A DNA stretch of 64,000 bases from Gemmatimonadaceae bacterium (GCA_019752115.1 JAIEMN010000020.1:62001-126000), one strand, 5' to 3'. Positions 1 to 8,717 are shown, counted from the stretch's first letter. Made by a program: numbers and translations. The notes: generated from the letters alone by a model not told the origin.

Positions 1-1
1 C

Positions 2-589
2 ACCCGGCAGTCGCAGTTCAATACGTACGCCGCCCTCAACTTCCTGCGCTTCCAGCGGTTCATCACCGCGACGGAGTCGAACTCGCCGTACGCGCCGAAC
101 GATTCGCTCTCCACGCGCGGCGCGACCTGGAACTTCCTGCGCTTCGCGGCGGCGCGGCAGGGCGCCGCGGGCGAGGCCGCCTTCTTCCGCGCCCTCGTCA
201 ACTCGCGCACGACCGGCGTGGCGAATCTGCAGAACGTGCTCACGAGTGGTGGCTTCAGCGATTATCTGATCGACTGGGCCGTCTCGCTCATCGGCGACGA
301 CTTCTCCACGGCGCAGACGGCGCTGCTCGATCCCCGCTACGTGAACCCGGCGTGGAATTTCCGGAGCATCTTCCCGGGGCTGCGTATCAGCGGCAGCCCG
401 CTCGGGGTGTATCCGATCAGTGCCCGGCTCCTCACGAGCTCGAGCCCGCAGCGCATCATTCTCGCCGGCGGCACCAGCAGCTACGTGCGCTTCGGCATCC
501 CCGCCGGCCGGTCGGCCTTCATCACGTTCTCGTCGAACGGTCAGGCGCCGCCGGCCGGGGTGCGCTGGGGCTTCGTGCGGCTGCGCTGA
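2..589 (+). CDS. C-terminal part of a secreted protein of unknown function (5' end outside window)
   Basis: The frame is open from the window edge to a TGA at 587-589, so the N-terminus is missing. About 195 residues are visible. The first part is helical with repeated aromatic segments (NFLRF appears twice, near residues 13 and 44). This resembles the helical C-terminal region of secreted zinc peptidases such as the M30 group, but no catalytic motif is visible here. The last 70 residues are Gly/Ser/Ile-rich and beta-like (RIILAGGTSSYVRF), as in a small C-terminal sandwich domain. An assignment to an Ig-repeat plus peptidase exoprotein is a guess based on similar proteins at 12.8 and 15.6 kb. 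Coding status is well supported; function is not. Confidence 0.6.
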   Translation, partial: TRQSQFNTYAALNFLRFQRFITATESNSPYAPNDSLSTRGATWNFLRFAAARQGAAGEAAFFRALVNSRTTGVANLQNVLTSGGFSDYLIDWAVSLIGDDFSTAQTALLDPRYVNPAWNFRSIFPGLRISGSPLGVYPISARLLTSSSPQRIILAGGTSSYVRFGIPAGRSAFITFSSNGQAPPAGVRWGFVRLR

Positions 590-606
590 GCGCGCCGCGT
601 GGTGGG

Positions 607-629
607 CAGCGGAGCACTCAGCTCCGCTG
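607..629. terminator. Bidirectional terminator-like hairpin between converging genes
   Basis: A perfect 9-bp inverted repeat (cagcggagc / gctccgctg) surrounds a 5-nt loop that contains the stop codon of the minus-strand gene. It lies between two tail-to-tail genes ending at 589 and 618. There is no clear T-run on either side, so termination is inferred from position and stem strength. Confidence 0.5.
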
Positions 630-1487
630 CTTCACCTTGATCTCGAACAGCTTCGGCCAGTACTTGCCGGTCACGAAGATCCGATCCTTCTCGGCGTCGT
701 ACGCGATGCCGTTGAGCACATCTTCGCTGCCGGTGCGATCGAGGCTCGGCAGGATTCCGCCCAGATCGATCCAGCCGACCACATTGCCCGTCGCCGGATC
801 GATGCGCGCGATCTGATCGCTCTGCCAGATGTTCGCCCAGAGCTCGCCCTTCACCCACTCGAGCTCGTTGACCTGCGTGACCGGCGTCCCGTGATCGGAC
901 ACGGTGATCGTCTTGGTCACGACAAAGGTGCGCGGGTCCCGGAAGACCACCGACGGCGTCCCGTTGCTCATGATGAGCTCCTTGCCATCGGTCGTAAGCG
1001 CCCAGCCCTCGCCGTCGTAGCCGAACGTGGCCTGCCGCGTGAACGTCTTCCAGTCGTAGGTGAATGCCTTCCCCGACTTGTAGGTGAGCTGGAAGAGCGT
1101 GTTCCCGAGGATCACGATCCCCTCGCCAAAGTGCGGACGCTCGAGATCGAACTGGCGCACGACCTTGCCGCTGGTCAGCTCCACCTCGCGGATCCAGCTG
1201 GTGCCTTCCACGCCGGTGCTTTCGAAGAGCTTGCCGTCGTGCCAGAGCAGCCCTTCGGTGAAGGCCTTCGTGTCGTGCGGGTACGACGCCACCACCTCGT
1301 AGGTGTACGTCGGCGTCCGTGCCGCCGGTGTGGCGATTGCGCTGTCGGCCGAGTCGCGGGCCGCGGCGGCCTTGGTCCCGTCGCTGCACGCGCCGAACGC
1401 ACCGGCGGTGCCGACGAGACCAAGGGTCGCGAGCAGAATGAGGCCCGCAGCCGTGCGGGAGCGACGAAGACTGGAGAGAATGGGCAT
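618..1487 (-). CDS. Glutaminyl-peptide cyclotransferase (glutamine cyclotransferase family), exported
   Basis: The 289-residue product matches the plant/bacterial-type glutaminyl cyclase family. That family is a five-bladed beta-propeller converting N-terminal glutamine to pyroglutamate. Recognisable stretches are ASYPHDTKAFTEGLLW near residue 68, FESTGVEGTSWIREV, and NELEWVKGELWANIWQSD. The N-terminus is a signal peptide (about residues 9-30) ending at FGAC, so it may be a lipoprotein or simply exported. The ATG at 1487 was chosen because it overlaps the TGA of the upstream glycosylase gene by one base (TGATG) and gives a clean signal sequence. A longer open frame upstream lies inside that gene. 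It is the last gene of the holA-mutS operon. There is no obvious functional link to DNA repair. Confidence 0.85.
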   Translation of the reverse strand: MPILSSLRRSRTAAGLILLATLGLVGTAGAFGACSDGTKAAAARDSADSAIATPAARTPTYTYEVVASYPHDTKAFTEGLLWHDGKLFESTGVEGTSWIREVELTSGKVVRQFDLERPHFGEGIVILGNTLFQLTYKSGKAFTYDWKTFTRQATFGYDGEGWALTTDGKELIMSNGTPSVVFRDPRTFVVTKTITVSDHGTPVTQVNELEWVKGELWANIWQSDQIARIDPATGNVVGWIDLGGILPSLDRTGSEDVLNGIAYDAEKDRIFVTGKYWPKLFEIKVKQRS

Positions 1488-2083
1488 CAGCGTGTGTGTC
1501 CGTGTTCCACCCACTGCTTCAACGCGCCGAGCAACGCGACGAGATCCGACAGCTGGTGGTTGGCATTGAGACCGCTTGGACTCGGCAGCGCCCACAGTGC
1601 GCTCGGTCCGATGGTTTCCGGTTGCAGCCCGAGTTGCGCGTTCGGGCGATGAAACGCGCTGCGATACGCGCCGATGCCCAGGAAGGCCACCACCGTCGGC
1701 GTGTACGTCGTGACGAGCGTGGTGAGACGCGCGCCGCCCGCCACATACTCCTCCGGCGCCAGCTCCGACGCGGCGGCGGTGGTGCGTGGCACCATGTTGG
1801 TGATGCCATAGCCCAGAGGCAACAGCTCGCGCTCTTCCCACGGGGAAAAGAGCCGCGGGGTAAAGCCGGCGCCGTGCAGCGCCGGCCAGAAGCGATTCCC
1901 CGGACGGCCGAAGTGATGGCCGATGGCCGCGGTGTAGAGCCCCGGATTGATGCCGCAGAAGAGCACCCGCAGGTTCGGCGCGATGAGATCCGGCACCGTC
2001 TTGTGTACCGCCGCCGCCAGCTCGGCCTTGGTGGGCTTGGGCGGCGGCGTGACCGCTGCCGGCAGGCGCGACGACGCGGCCAT
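1487..2083 (-). CDS. mug: Mismatch-specific uracil/thymine DNA glycosylase, Mug/TDG family
   Basis: A 198-residue protein of the Mug/TDG branch of uracil-DNA glycosylases. These enzymes remove uracil or ethenocytosine opposite guanine. Motif A is GINPGLYTAAIGHHF (about residue 44), which carries the conserved Asn. A second loop, LPSPSGLNANH near residue 165, corresponds to the DNA-intercalating motif. The gene begins exactly at the stop of mutS: GTGATG allows either GTG at 2086 (4-nt overlap) or ATG at 2083 (1-nt overlap). ATG was preferred. Co-transcription with mutS makes a shared DNA-repair role very likely. Confidence 0.88.
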   Translation of the reverse strand: MAASSRLPAAVTPPPKPTKAELAAAVHKTVPDLIAPNLRVLFCGINPGLYTAAIGHHFGRPGNRFWPALHGAGFTPRLFSPWEERELLPLGYGITNMVPRTTAAASELAPEEYVAGGARLTTLVTTYTPTVVAFLGIGAYRSAFHRPNAQLGLQPETIGPSALWALPSPSGLNANHQLSDLVALLGALKQWVEHGHTR

Positions 2084-4830
2084 CACGCCGGTTCCTTGCG
2101 GCCCAGCGATTCCTTGAGCGACGCGAGCGTGCTGAGCGCCTGCATCGGCGTCATGTGCTCGGGCTCGAGGGCATCCACGGCATCGGCCAGTCGCGCGAGC
2201 GCCGGATCCGGTGCGACCGCCCCCGCCTCGCCAAAGAAGCCCAGCTGCGTCGTGGGGACCGGCGCGTGCTGCTTGAGCCGCGGGCCTTTGCGCTTGGTGC
2301 TCACCGGCGCCTGCATACCGTCGGCCGTCAGGCGTGCGGCCATCTGCTCCCCTTCGCCCTCGAGCAGCGCGAGCACTTCCTTGGCCCGCGAGATCACCGC
2401 GGCCGGCAGACCGGCCAGGCGGCCCACTTCGATGCCGTAGCTGCGATCGGCGCCACCGGGGATGAGCTTGTGCAGGAAGAGCACCTGATCGCCCACCTCG
2501 CGCACCGCCACCGTGAAGTTGCGCACGCCACTGAGCTCACTTTCGAGCTGCGTGAGCTCGTGGTAGTGCGTGGCGAATACCGTCTTGCATCCGACCGCGT
2601 CGTGGAGATGCTCGCTCACGCTCCACGCGATCGAGACGCCGTCGTACGTGCTCGTGCCGCGCCCGATCTCGTCGAGCAACACGAGCGACCGCTTGGTGGC
2701 GGTGTGCAGAATGGCGCTCGTTTCGCTCATTTCCACCATGAAGGTGGACTGACCGCGCACGAGATTGTCGCTCGCGCCCACGCGCGTGAAGAGACGGTCC
2801 ACGATGGCCAACCGCGCCTTGCGCGCCGGTACATACGCGCCCACCTGCGCCAGCAGCTGAATCAGCCCGATCTGCCGCAGAATCGTGCTCTTACCGGCCA
2901 TGTTGGGCCCCGTGAGCACGATGAGCTGTGCGTCCGACGACAGCGTGAGATCGTTCGGAATGAACTTCTCGCGCGCCATCATCCGCTCCACCACCGGGTG
3001 CCGGCCCGCGACGATCTCCAGATCGAAGCCGTCGTGCAGCTCGGGGCGCACGTACTGCTCACGCTCGGCGACTTCCGCGAAGCTGGCCAGCACGTCGATG
3101 GTGCTCACACGCTTGGCCACCGCCTGCCACCGCGCGATCGCCTCACCGGCTTCGCGCCGCAGCGCTTCGAACAGCTGCCGTTCGCGTGTTTCGATGCGCT
3201 CGGCGGCGTTGAGCACTTTTTCCTCGTATTCCTTGAGCGCCGGCGTCACGTACCGCTCAGCACCCGTCAGCGTCTGGCGCCGCTGATAGTCGTCGGGCAC
3301 CAGATGCTTGTTGGCGTTCGAGATTTCGAGGAAGTATCCGAACACCTTGTTGTAGCCGACCTTGAGGCTCGCAATGCCGGTGCGCGCGCGCTCCTGCGCC
3401 TGGATCGTGGCGATGGCATCCTTGCCGCCATCACGCAGCGCGCGGAGCTCGTCGAGCTCGGGGTCTACGCCGGGGGCGATCGTGTCTTCCTCACCGATCA
3501 TGAGCGGTGGGCGCTCGACCAGCATGGTGGTCAGTCGCGCTGCGCAGTCGGCCCCATCATCCCAGTCGTGCAGCATGGCGGCCAACACCCCGCCGCTGGT
3601 GCCACCCTGATTCACATGCTGCAGCAGCGTCTGCACGGCCTTTGCGACCTGCGGCAAGCGGGCCAGCGAATCGCCCAGCGCGCGCAACTCGCGCGGCGTG
3701 GCGCGCCCCGCGGCCGCCTTGCTCGCCAGACGCTCCACATCGCGCACGCCATCGAGTGCCGCGCGCACGCCGCTGCGCCCCACCGGATCACGGACGAGCG
3801 CCGTCACCGCGTCGAGGCGCTGTTCGATGACGTCGCGCTCGAGCAGCGGCGCGAGCAACCACTGCCGCAGGAGGCGCTGCCCCATGGGGGTGATCGTGCG
3901 ATCGAGCACGCTGAGCAGCGTACCGCTCAGGTCACCGCCGCGCAGCGATTCCACCAGCTCCAGATTACGCCGCGTCATCTCGTCGAGCGGCATGATGCCA
4001 CCCGGGCGCTCCACCACCGGGCGCGCGAGATGCGGCAGTCCGCCAGGCTGCAGTTCGCGCAGATAGCGCAGCAGCGCTCCGCCCGCCCCAAGCGCGGCCC
4101 CATCGTCGGTGCCCAGGCCAAAGCCTTCGAGGCTGGCCACCGCGAACTGCCGCGCGAGATCATCGGCGCCGAGCTGCGCGTCGAACTCCCAGCCTTCGCG
4201 CTCGGTCACGAGCGCCCGATCGGCCACGCGCAGCGCCGGGGTCAGCTCCACGTTGAGCGCCCCGCGCACCACCAGCAGTTCACGCGGCGCGAGGCGCGCC
4301 AGCACCGCCGGCGCATCAGCCACGGTCGCCACAAACAGGCGGAGCTCACCGGTCGAGAGATCGGCCGCGGCCACGCCCACGCGCTCGCGCGCGCCTTCGC
4401 TGGCGCCGCTCTTGCCGATCGTGTCGCGCCCCATCGCCACCGCGCACACGTAGTTCGCGCGCGCGCCATCGAGGAGATCGTCGGCGAAGACGGCGCCCGG
4501 GGTGATCGTTTCGATCACTTCGCGCTTGACGATCCCCTTGGCGAGCTTGGGATCTTCGACCTGCTCACAGATCGCAACGCGATACCCCTGCCCCACCAGG
4601 CGGCGCAGATACTCCGCGCACGCCTTGACCGGAATCCCGGCCAGCGGTACTTCCGCCGCGCCGCCGTTGTTGCGCGAGGTCAGCGTGAGCCCCAGCACGC
4701 GCGACGCCTGTTCGGCGTCTTCGTAGAACATCTCGTAGAAGTCGCCCATCCGGAAAAACAGGATCGCGTCCTGATGACGCGCCTTGATCTCCCGGTACTG
4801 CTGCATCAGCGGCGTCGCGGCACCACTCAC
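2083..4830 (-). CDS. mutS: DNA mismatch repair protein MutS
   Basis: A protein of about 915 residues with the full MutS architecture. The mismatch-recognition domain carries the Phe-x-Glu motif in MGDFYEMF (about residue 38). Connector, lever and clamp regions follow. The C-terminal ATPase has Walker A GPNMAGKST and the signature DEIGRGTSTYDG. It binds mismatches as a dimer and recruits MutL; no mutL is in this window. GTG at 4830 was chosen because it forms a GTGA 4-nt overlap with the upstream SPOR gene. The first ATG (4806) would shorten the N-terminus by eight residues. The open frame extends further upstream but over the SPOR gene and is non-homologous there. Confidence 0.97.
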   Translation of the reverse strand: MSGAATPLMQQYREIKARHQDAILFFRMGDFYEMFYEDAEQASRVLGLTLTSRNNGGAAEVPLAGIPVKACAEYLRRLVGQGYRVAICEQVEDPKLAKGIVKREVIETITPGAVFADDLLDGARANYVCAVAMGRDTIGKSGASEGARERVGVAAADLSTGELRLFVATVADAPAVLARLAPRELLVVRGALNVELTPALRVADRALVTEREGWEFDAQLGADDLARQFAVASLEGFGLGTDDGAALGAGGALLRYLRELQPGGLPHLARPVVERPGGIMPLDEMTRRNLELVESLRGGDLSGTLLSVLDRTITPMGQRLLRQWLLAPLLERDVIEQRLDAVTALVRDPVGRSGVRAALDGVRDVERLASKAAAGRATPRELRALGDSLARLPQVAKAVQTLLQHVNQGGTSGGVLAAMLHDWDDGADCAARLTTMLVERPPLMIGEEDTIAPGVDPELDELRALRDGGKDAIATIQAQERARTGIASLKVGYNKVFGYFLEISNANKHLVPDDYQRRQTLTGAERYVTPALKEYEEKVLNAAERIETRERQLFEALRREAGEAIARWQAVAKRVSTIDVLASFAEVAEREQYVRPELHDGFDLEIVAGRHPVVERMMAREKFIPNDLTLSSDAQLIVLTGPNMAGKSTILRQIGLIQLLAQVGAYVPARKARLAIVDRLFTRVGASDNLVRGQSTFMVEMSETSAILHTATKRSLVLLDEIGRGTSTYDGVSIAWSVSEHLHDAVGCKTVFATHYHELTQLESELSGVRNFTVAVREVGDQVLFLHKLIPGGADRSYGIEVGRLAGLPAAVISRAKEVLALLEGEGEQMAARLTADGMQAPVSTKRKGPRLKQHAPVPTTQLGFFGEAGAVAPDPALARLADAVDALEPEHMTPMQALSTLASLKESLGRKEPA

Positions 4831-5792
4831 GGTTTGAGCTCCGCGACAAAGCCCGTCTGCCCCTGCTTCTTGAGCTTCGCCAGCGCCGCCGTCGCCTCCG
4901 CCCGCGTCTGATAGCGCCCCGTCCGCACCCGAAACGGCTTCGCATCGCCATCGATCCGCGCCTCGATCCCGCGCCCCTTGAGGCGCTTCACCGTCGCCAA
5001 CGCCTCGTCGCGCGTATCGTACGCCGCCAGCTGCACACTGAACCGCGCACCATCGCCAGAATCGCCGTTCGCCGTCCCGCCGTTCGTCTTCCCGCTTTTC
5101 GCCTTCCCGCTGTTCCCGTCGTCCAAGCTTCCGGAGTTCAAGCTTCCGGAGTTCAGGCTTCCGGAGTTCCGCTTCTCCCCCGCCCCCGCCCCTGCCCCCG
5201 CCACCGCACACCGCTTCCCCAACTCCTCATACTGCAACCGCAGTTCTCCCTCCGGCACCGCCGACGTCGGCAGCTCCGCGAGCGCCGAGCACGCCGCGCC
5301 GCTGTTCCGTTCGTCGAAGTACCCGCGCACGATCCACAGCCCCGCCTTGGCGCGGGCCGTCGTGTTCGGGAAGTCCTGCGTCACACGCGCGAAATAGGGC
5401 CGCGCGGTGGCCGGCCGGCCGCGCAGCATCTCGAACTCGCCCAGCCGTACCAGCGCATCGGCGGTCCGCGGCGACAGCGGCGCCTCGATCGTGAGCCGCT
5501 TCCAGTCGCGCTCCGAATCACTCGCCCGCTCGGCGAGCATCGCGCGCCAGTAGAGGGCCTCGGCGAGCTCGTTGCTCCCCGGCGTCTGCATCCGCACGAG
5601 CGAATCCAGCAGCGCGCGCGCATCGGCGCCGGCGCCCGCTTCCACGAGGCTGCGCGCGCGCCCCACTTCGCGCACGACGCCGGCGGCGAGCGACGTTTCC
5701 TGCGCATGTGCCACGCGCGCGCCGGTGGCAACCGCGGCCAGCGTGATCGTGGTCAGCAGCCAGCGACGCGTGCATGCCCGCGGGCCTATCAT
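4827..5792 (-). CDS. SPOR-domain protein with signal peptide and tetratricopeptide-like middle
   Basis: A 321-residue exported protein. Residues 8-32 form a signal peptide ending AHAQ. Residues 35-190 are helical and TPR-like. A low-complexity linker (about 195-240) contains three NSGSL repeats and Gly/Lys/Asn stretches. The last 75 residues are a SPOR domain (FSVQLAAYDTRDEA ... FRVRTGRYQTRAEA). SPOR domains bind denuded peptidoglycan glycans at division sites, so a role in the envelope or septum is likely. The ATG at 5792 overlaps the holA stop by 4 nt (ATGA) and GTGA links it to mutS. It is thus locked into a replication/repair operon, an unexpected place for an envelope protein. The specific partner is unknown. 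Confidence 0.8.
   Translation of the reverse strand: MIGPRACTRRWLLTTITLAAVATGARVAHAQETSLAAGVVREVGRARSLVEAGAGADARALLDSLVRMQTPGSNELAEALYWRAMLAERASDSERDWKRLTIEAPLSPRTADALVRLGEFEMLRGRPATARPYFARVTQDFPNTTARAKAGLWIVRGYFDERNSGAACSALAELPTSAVPEGELRLQYEELGKRCAVAGAGAGAGEKRNSGSLNSGSLNSGSLDDGNSGKAKSGKTNGGTANGDSGDGARFSVQLAAYDTRDEALATVKRLKGRGIEARIDGDAKPFRVRTGRYQTRAEATAALAKLKKQGQTGFVAELKP
5125..5169 (-). repeat. In-frame 15-bp tandem repeat (3 copies) in the SPOR-protein linker
   Basis: Two identical copies and one copy with a single change of aagcttccggagttc (plus strand), encoding NSGSL three times on the minus strand. The repeat keeps the frame, so copy-number change would lengthen or shorten the linker without breaking the gene. 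Confidence 0.85.
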
Positions 5793-6880
5793 GCCGCCTT
5801 CCGCGTACGGGTCGCACACAACGACAACACCAACGACATCAGGATCTGCTCCGCATTCGAGACCGTCGTTTCCTTGAGCGCCATATCGGCTTCCAGCAGC
5901 AGCTCGAGCGCGCGCGCACAGGCCGCGGCACTCCAGCCATCGGTGACCTTCGTCCAGGCCGACGCGGCTTCACCCCACGGGCGTCCGGGATAGCCACCCG
6001 TTTCCTTGAGAAAGGCAAAGAACTCCGAGGGAAGCCGACTGGTGGGAATCCCCGCATCGCGGCGGGCGCGCCCGAACGCCAACGCGAACGCCTGCGTGCT
6101 GAGCATCATCACTACCTGTACCGCCGTCACCTTGGGCTGCCCCAGCACGTGCGAGACGAGCGTCACCGCGGTCTTGGCATCCTGGCGCGCCACGGCATCG
6201 AGCAGATCGGTGACTGTTTCCCCGCGTCGCACGCCCACCACCGCACTGATCGCGTCGATGTCGATCGACGCGCGGGCGTTGGCGTCCCGATCGGCGGCGC
6301 CCAATACATAGCTGGCGCACTTGTCGAGTTCGGCGGCCAGCAGATGCAGATCGTTCCCCACGGCCTGCTGCAGGAGCTGCGCCGCGTCGTCATCGATATC
6401 GATCTGCAACGCGGTGCCGGCGTGGTGCGCGATCCATTTGCGCACCCGCTCTGGCGTGAGCGGCGCGAAGTCGAGCGACACACTCGCCCCGGCGATCGCC
6501 GCGTCGGGCTTGGTGCCAGCGGGGCTCACGAGCAGCAGCAGCGTGTCGCTCGCCGGACGAGCGAGATATTTGTCGAGCTGCTGCCGGGCCGCCTTCTTGA
6601 GCGCCGTGACATCGCGCAGCACCACGGCGCGGCGCTCGGCGAGCATCGGTGGCGTGGCCAGCAGACTCCCCACCGTTTCGGCGTCGAGATCGTTGGCGCG
6701 CCGCGACTCCAGGTTGAAGTCACGCGTGGACGGATCCACCGCCGCCTCCAGCAGATCGCGGACGGCGCTTTCCTTCAGGTAGTCGTCGTCGCCGTGCAGA
6801 TAGTACACGGGCGCGAACTGCCGAGCCTGCACCGCGGCCTGCACCACGCGGAGCGGCGACTGTTCCTTAGGCGCGGCCAT
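5789..6880 (-). CDS. holA: DNA polymerase III delta subunit (clamp-loader wrench)
   Basis: A 363-residue protein matching HolA, the clamp-loader subunit that opens the sliding clamp (DnaN, encoded at 36.3 kb). Typical features are the N-terminal PVYYLHGDDDYLKE (about residue 23), RRAVVLRDV, LLVSPAG, the NDLHLLAAELDK helix and a C-terminal helical collar. Family length is about 340 residues, so it is complete. The start is supported by a GAGG sequence just upstream of the ATG at 6880. It is the first gene of the overlapping operon running to 618. Confidence 0.93.
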   Translation of the reverse strand: MAAPKEQSPLRVVQAAVQARQFAPVYYLHGDDDYLKESAVRDLLEAAVDPSTRDFNLESRRANDLDAETVGSLLATPPMLAERRAVVLRDVTALKKAARQQLDKYLARPASDTLLLLVSPAGTKPDAAIAGASVSLDFAPLTPERVRKWIAHHAGTALQIDIDDDAAQLLQQAVGNDLHLLAAELDKCASYVLGAADRDANARASIDIDAISAVVGVRRGETVTDLLDAVARQDAKTAVTLVSHVLGQPKVTAVQVVMMLSTQAFALAFGRARRDAGIPTSRLPSEFFAFLKETGGYPGRPWGEAASAWTKVTDGWSAAACARALELLLEADMALKETTVSNAEQILMSLVLSLCATRTRKAA

Positions 6881-6930
6881 GCCACCTCACCCGCGGTGGC
6901 GGCACTTGCAACGTTCGCGACGACATCCCT

Positions 6931-6975
6931 CAAATCTAAAGCGGCCGGTTCTGCAGGAGGCGCAGAACCGGCCGC
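6931..6975 (-). terminator. Intrinsic terminator after the anti-sigma gene
   Basis: A perfect 14-bp stem (gcggccggttctgc at 6941-6954, complement at 6962-6975) with a 7-nt loop. On the minus strand it is followed by a T-rich tail (tttagatttg). It lies 22 nt past the stop of the anti-sigma gene and separates it from holA. Confidence 0.85.
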
Positions 6976-6997
6976 GGAGACCAGCGATCGGCGGTGG

Positions 6998-7573
6998 TCA
7001 GTGCGCCGAGACCAGGGAAAAGCCGGCGCTCATCGCCTGCATGGGCGCGTCGTCCACCATCATCGCCGCCGGCCACATGGGATTGCCGGTGCTCATCGCC
7101 TGCACCATCTGCGGCGTCAGGTACGGCGACGGCTGGACGGGGGTCGGCGACGCCGCGATCACCGGCTGCATCGAGCGCGGGGTCGCCGTGGCGACCTGCA
7201 CCGCCTGATAGGCGAGGATCCCCAGCACGGCGCTTGCCGCCACCGCGACCACCATTCGGGAGGAGCGCCCCGGGGCAAACCCACCGGCCCGCCGCTCGAG
7301 GTGGGGCGCGTGATCGAGGCGATACGCCTCGCGTTCCTGGCGGCACTCGGTACGGCACTCGGCCAGTCGCGCCCGCAGCTTCTGCTGAAAGTCCGCACTC
7401 GGCTCAAGCGTCGGGAGGCTGCGGGCCACCATGAGTGACCGGCGCACCAGCGTGTCGTGGGCCGCGCAGCCGTCGCACTGCATCACATGACGTTGCGCCG
7501 CGGCCATCACCTCACCCGGCAGGGTGTCGTCGAGATAGGCGAGGTGCTGTTTGCGGAATTGCTTGCAGTCCAT
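6998..7573 (-). CDS. Zinc-finger anti-sigma factor, membrane anchored
   Basis: A 191-residue protein. The N-terminus has the ZAS zinc-binding pattern: a Cys near residue 3, then RHVMQCDGC (H-x3-C-x2-C) near residue 29. This is the fold that holds ECF sigma factors inactive. A single transmembrane helix lies at about residues 106-125 (MVVAVAASAVLGILAYQAV). The C-terminal extracytoplasmic tail is Pro/Met/Ala-rich. It sits downstream of the ECF sigma gene on the same strand, as expected for a cognate pair, but is separated from it by 311 nt holding a long palindrome. The start MDCKQF was chosen because the open region upstream is not protein-like. No strong ribosome-binding site is visible. Confidence 0.85.
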   Translation of the reverse strand: MDCKQFRKQHLAYLDDTLPGEVMAAAQRHVMQCDGCAAHDTLVRRSLMVARSLPTLEPSADFQQKLRARLAECRTECRQEREAYRLDHAPHLERRAGGFAPGRSSRMVVAVAASAVLGILAYQAVQVATATPRSMQPVIAASPTPVQPSPYLTPQMVQAMSTGNPMWPAAMMVDDAPMQAMSAGFSLVSAH

Positions 7574-7740
7574 CAGGAACCGTCGGAACGGAGCGGAGAC
7601 AGCCGCCCCCGGAAGGGGGACGCACGGCAGGATACCCGAGGGGAGGGTCGGCAGTTCCGGGAAGATTCGTGAGAGGGGGATGCGTCGCAAGGCGGAGGAG
7701 GTTGCCTCACATCTGAGATGTCGGACGTCAGAAGTGAGTA

Positions 7741-7840
7741 ACCCCCGAGAGTTCAGGGGGGAGAACGTCAGGGGGAAGGAATCAGGACCGCAGTCCTGAC
7801 CACTTCCCCCTGACGTTCTGCCCCCTGAGCTCTCAGGGGT
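7741..7840. repeat. 38-bp near-perfect inverted repeat with nested hairpin, between sigma and anti-sigma genes
   Basis: The left arm 7741-7778 and right arm 7803-7840 are complementary at 35 of 38 positions. Inside the 24-nt spacer a second perfect 7-bp hairpin (tcaggac / gtcctga, 7782-7799) is found. The rest of the 311-nt gap 7574-7884 holds no plausible gene. It could terminate or attenuate transcription between the sigma gene and its anti-sigma gene, or be a small non-autonomous repeat. Both are inferences. Confidence 0.85.
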
Positions 7841-7884
7841 TCACCCACCACCCCAAACTCAGAACTCAAGACTGAGCGCCCAGC

Positions 7885-8529
7885 CTACCGCACCAACGGC
7901 GCAATGATATCCGCAAACGCCGTCCGCGCCCGGTTGAGCCTCGACTTCACCGTCCCGAGGTTCACGCCCGTGATCTCCGCGATTTCCTCATACGACTTCC
8001 CTTCGAGCTCGCGCAGCACGAACACCTCGCGGTGGTGCGCCGGGAGCTGGCCGACCGACTGCTCCACCATCTCGCGCAGATGGCGCTTGCGGAAGAGATC
8101 ATCGGGGCGCGTGTGCACATCTTCGAACTGGAGGGGGCGCTCCTCGTCTTCGAACTTCGCCTTGATCGTCTGGAAGAGCACGAGCGGATTGCGCGAGCGA
8201 TTGCGCAGTTCGTTCTTCGCCAGGTTCGAGGCGATGGTGTAGATCCACGTCGAGAACTTCTTCGAGCGATCGAAGCGCCCGATGTGGCGATAGACGCGGA
8301 TGAACACTTCCTGCACCAGATCCTCGGCGCGGTCGCGGTCACCGATCGTGCGGTACACGAAGTTGAGGAGGCGACCCTGATAGCGGTCGACCAGCTCCTC
8401 GAACGCGCGTTCCTCCCCGTGCAGGAAGGCCGACACCACGTCGCCATCCTCGAGCGTACGCAGGTGCTCGCGCACCGGCACCGCAGGGGTGGTGTGTTGG
8501 GTCAGGTGCGTGCGAGCCAGTTCGGCCAT
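7885..8529 (-). CDS. ECF RNA polymerase sigma factor (sigma-E-like)
   Basis: A 214-residue sigma-70 family protein with only regions 2 and 4. Region 2 includes DRDRAEDLVQEVFIRVYRHI and the promoter-melting segment KFSTWIYTIASNLAKNELR. Region 4 is LPAHHREVFVLRELEGKSY followed by the helix-turn-helix EEIAEITGVNLGTVKSRL. The ATG at 8529 follows a strong GGAGGAGGG ribosome-binding site. The longer frame upstream has no homology. It probably pairs with the downstream zinc-finger anti-sigma and responds to envelope stress. The 275-nt leader contains inverted repeats listed separately. Confidence 0.93.
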   Translation of the reverse strand: MAELARTHLTQHTTPAVPVREHLRTLEDGDVVSAFLHGEERAFEELVDRYQGRLLNFVYRTIGDRDRAEDLVQEVFIRVYRHIGRFDRSKKFSTWIYTIASNLAKNELRNRSRNPLVLFQTIKAKFEDEERPLQFEDVHTRPDDLFRKRHLREMVEQSVGQLPAHHREVFVLRELEGKSYEEIAEITGVNLGTVKSRLNRARTAFADIIAPLVR

Positions 8530-8670
8530 GGTCGAGCCCTCCTCCGTCGGTGACGCGAGCCGGTGGCTCGCGGCGCCCCCGACCAGATGAGCCGGACGAT
8601 CCGGCCACCATGTCGGTGCGCACATAGGCCTAGTGCACGGGGCGTGCCGGATGGAACCTTCCGGAACATT

Positions 8671-8717
8671 TCTGGCTAAGTATCTGCAAATCAACAACTT
8701 ACCAGATACCAGCCAGA
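8671..8717. promoter_or_regulatory. Inverted repeat in the sigma-factor leader / Nudix 3' region
   Basis: The arms tctggct-gtatctg (8671-8686, with a 2-nt bulge) and cagatac-agccaga (8703-8717, with a 1-nt bulge) are complementary over 14 bp around a 16-nt AT-rich loop. It lies in the 276-nt gap 8530-8805 between the ECF sigma gene and the upstream Nudix gene. The same gap has two copies of a ggcgtcc...tttttcg word (8744-8779). There is no T-run on the minus strand after the stem, so an operator or leader structure is more likely than a terminator. Confidence 0.5.

Noticed and set aside
2155..4911. Very long open frame on the plus strand opposite mutS
   Set aside because: It is Arg/His/Gln-rich, has no recognisable family, and is explained by high GC and codon bias of mutS.
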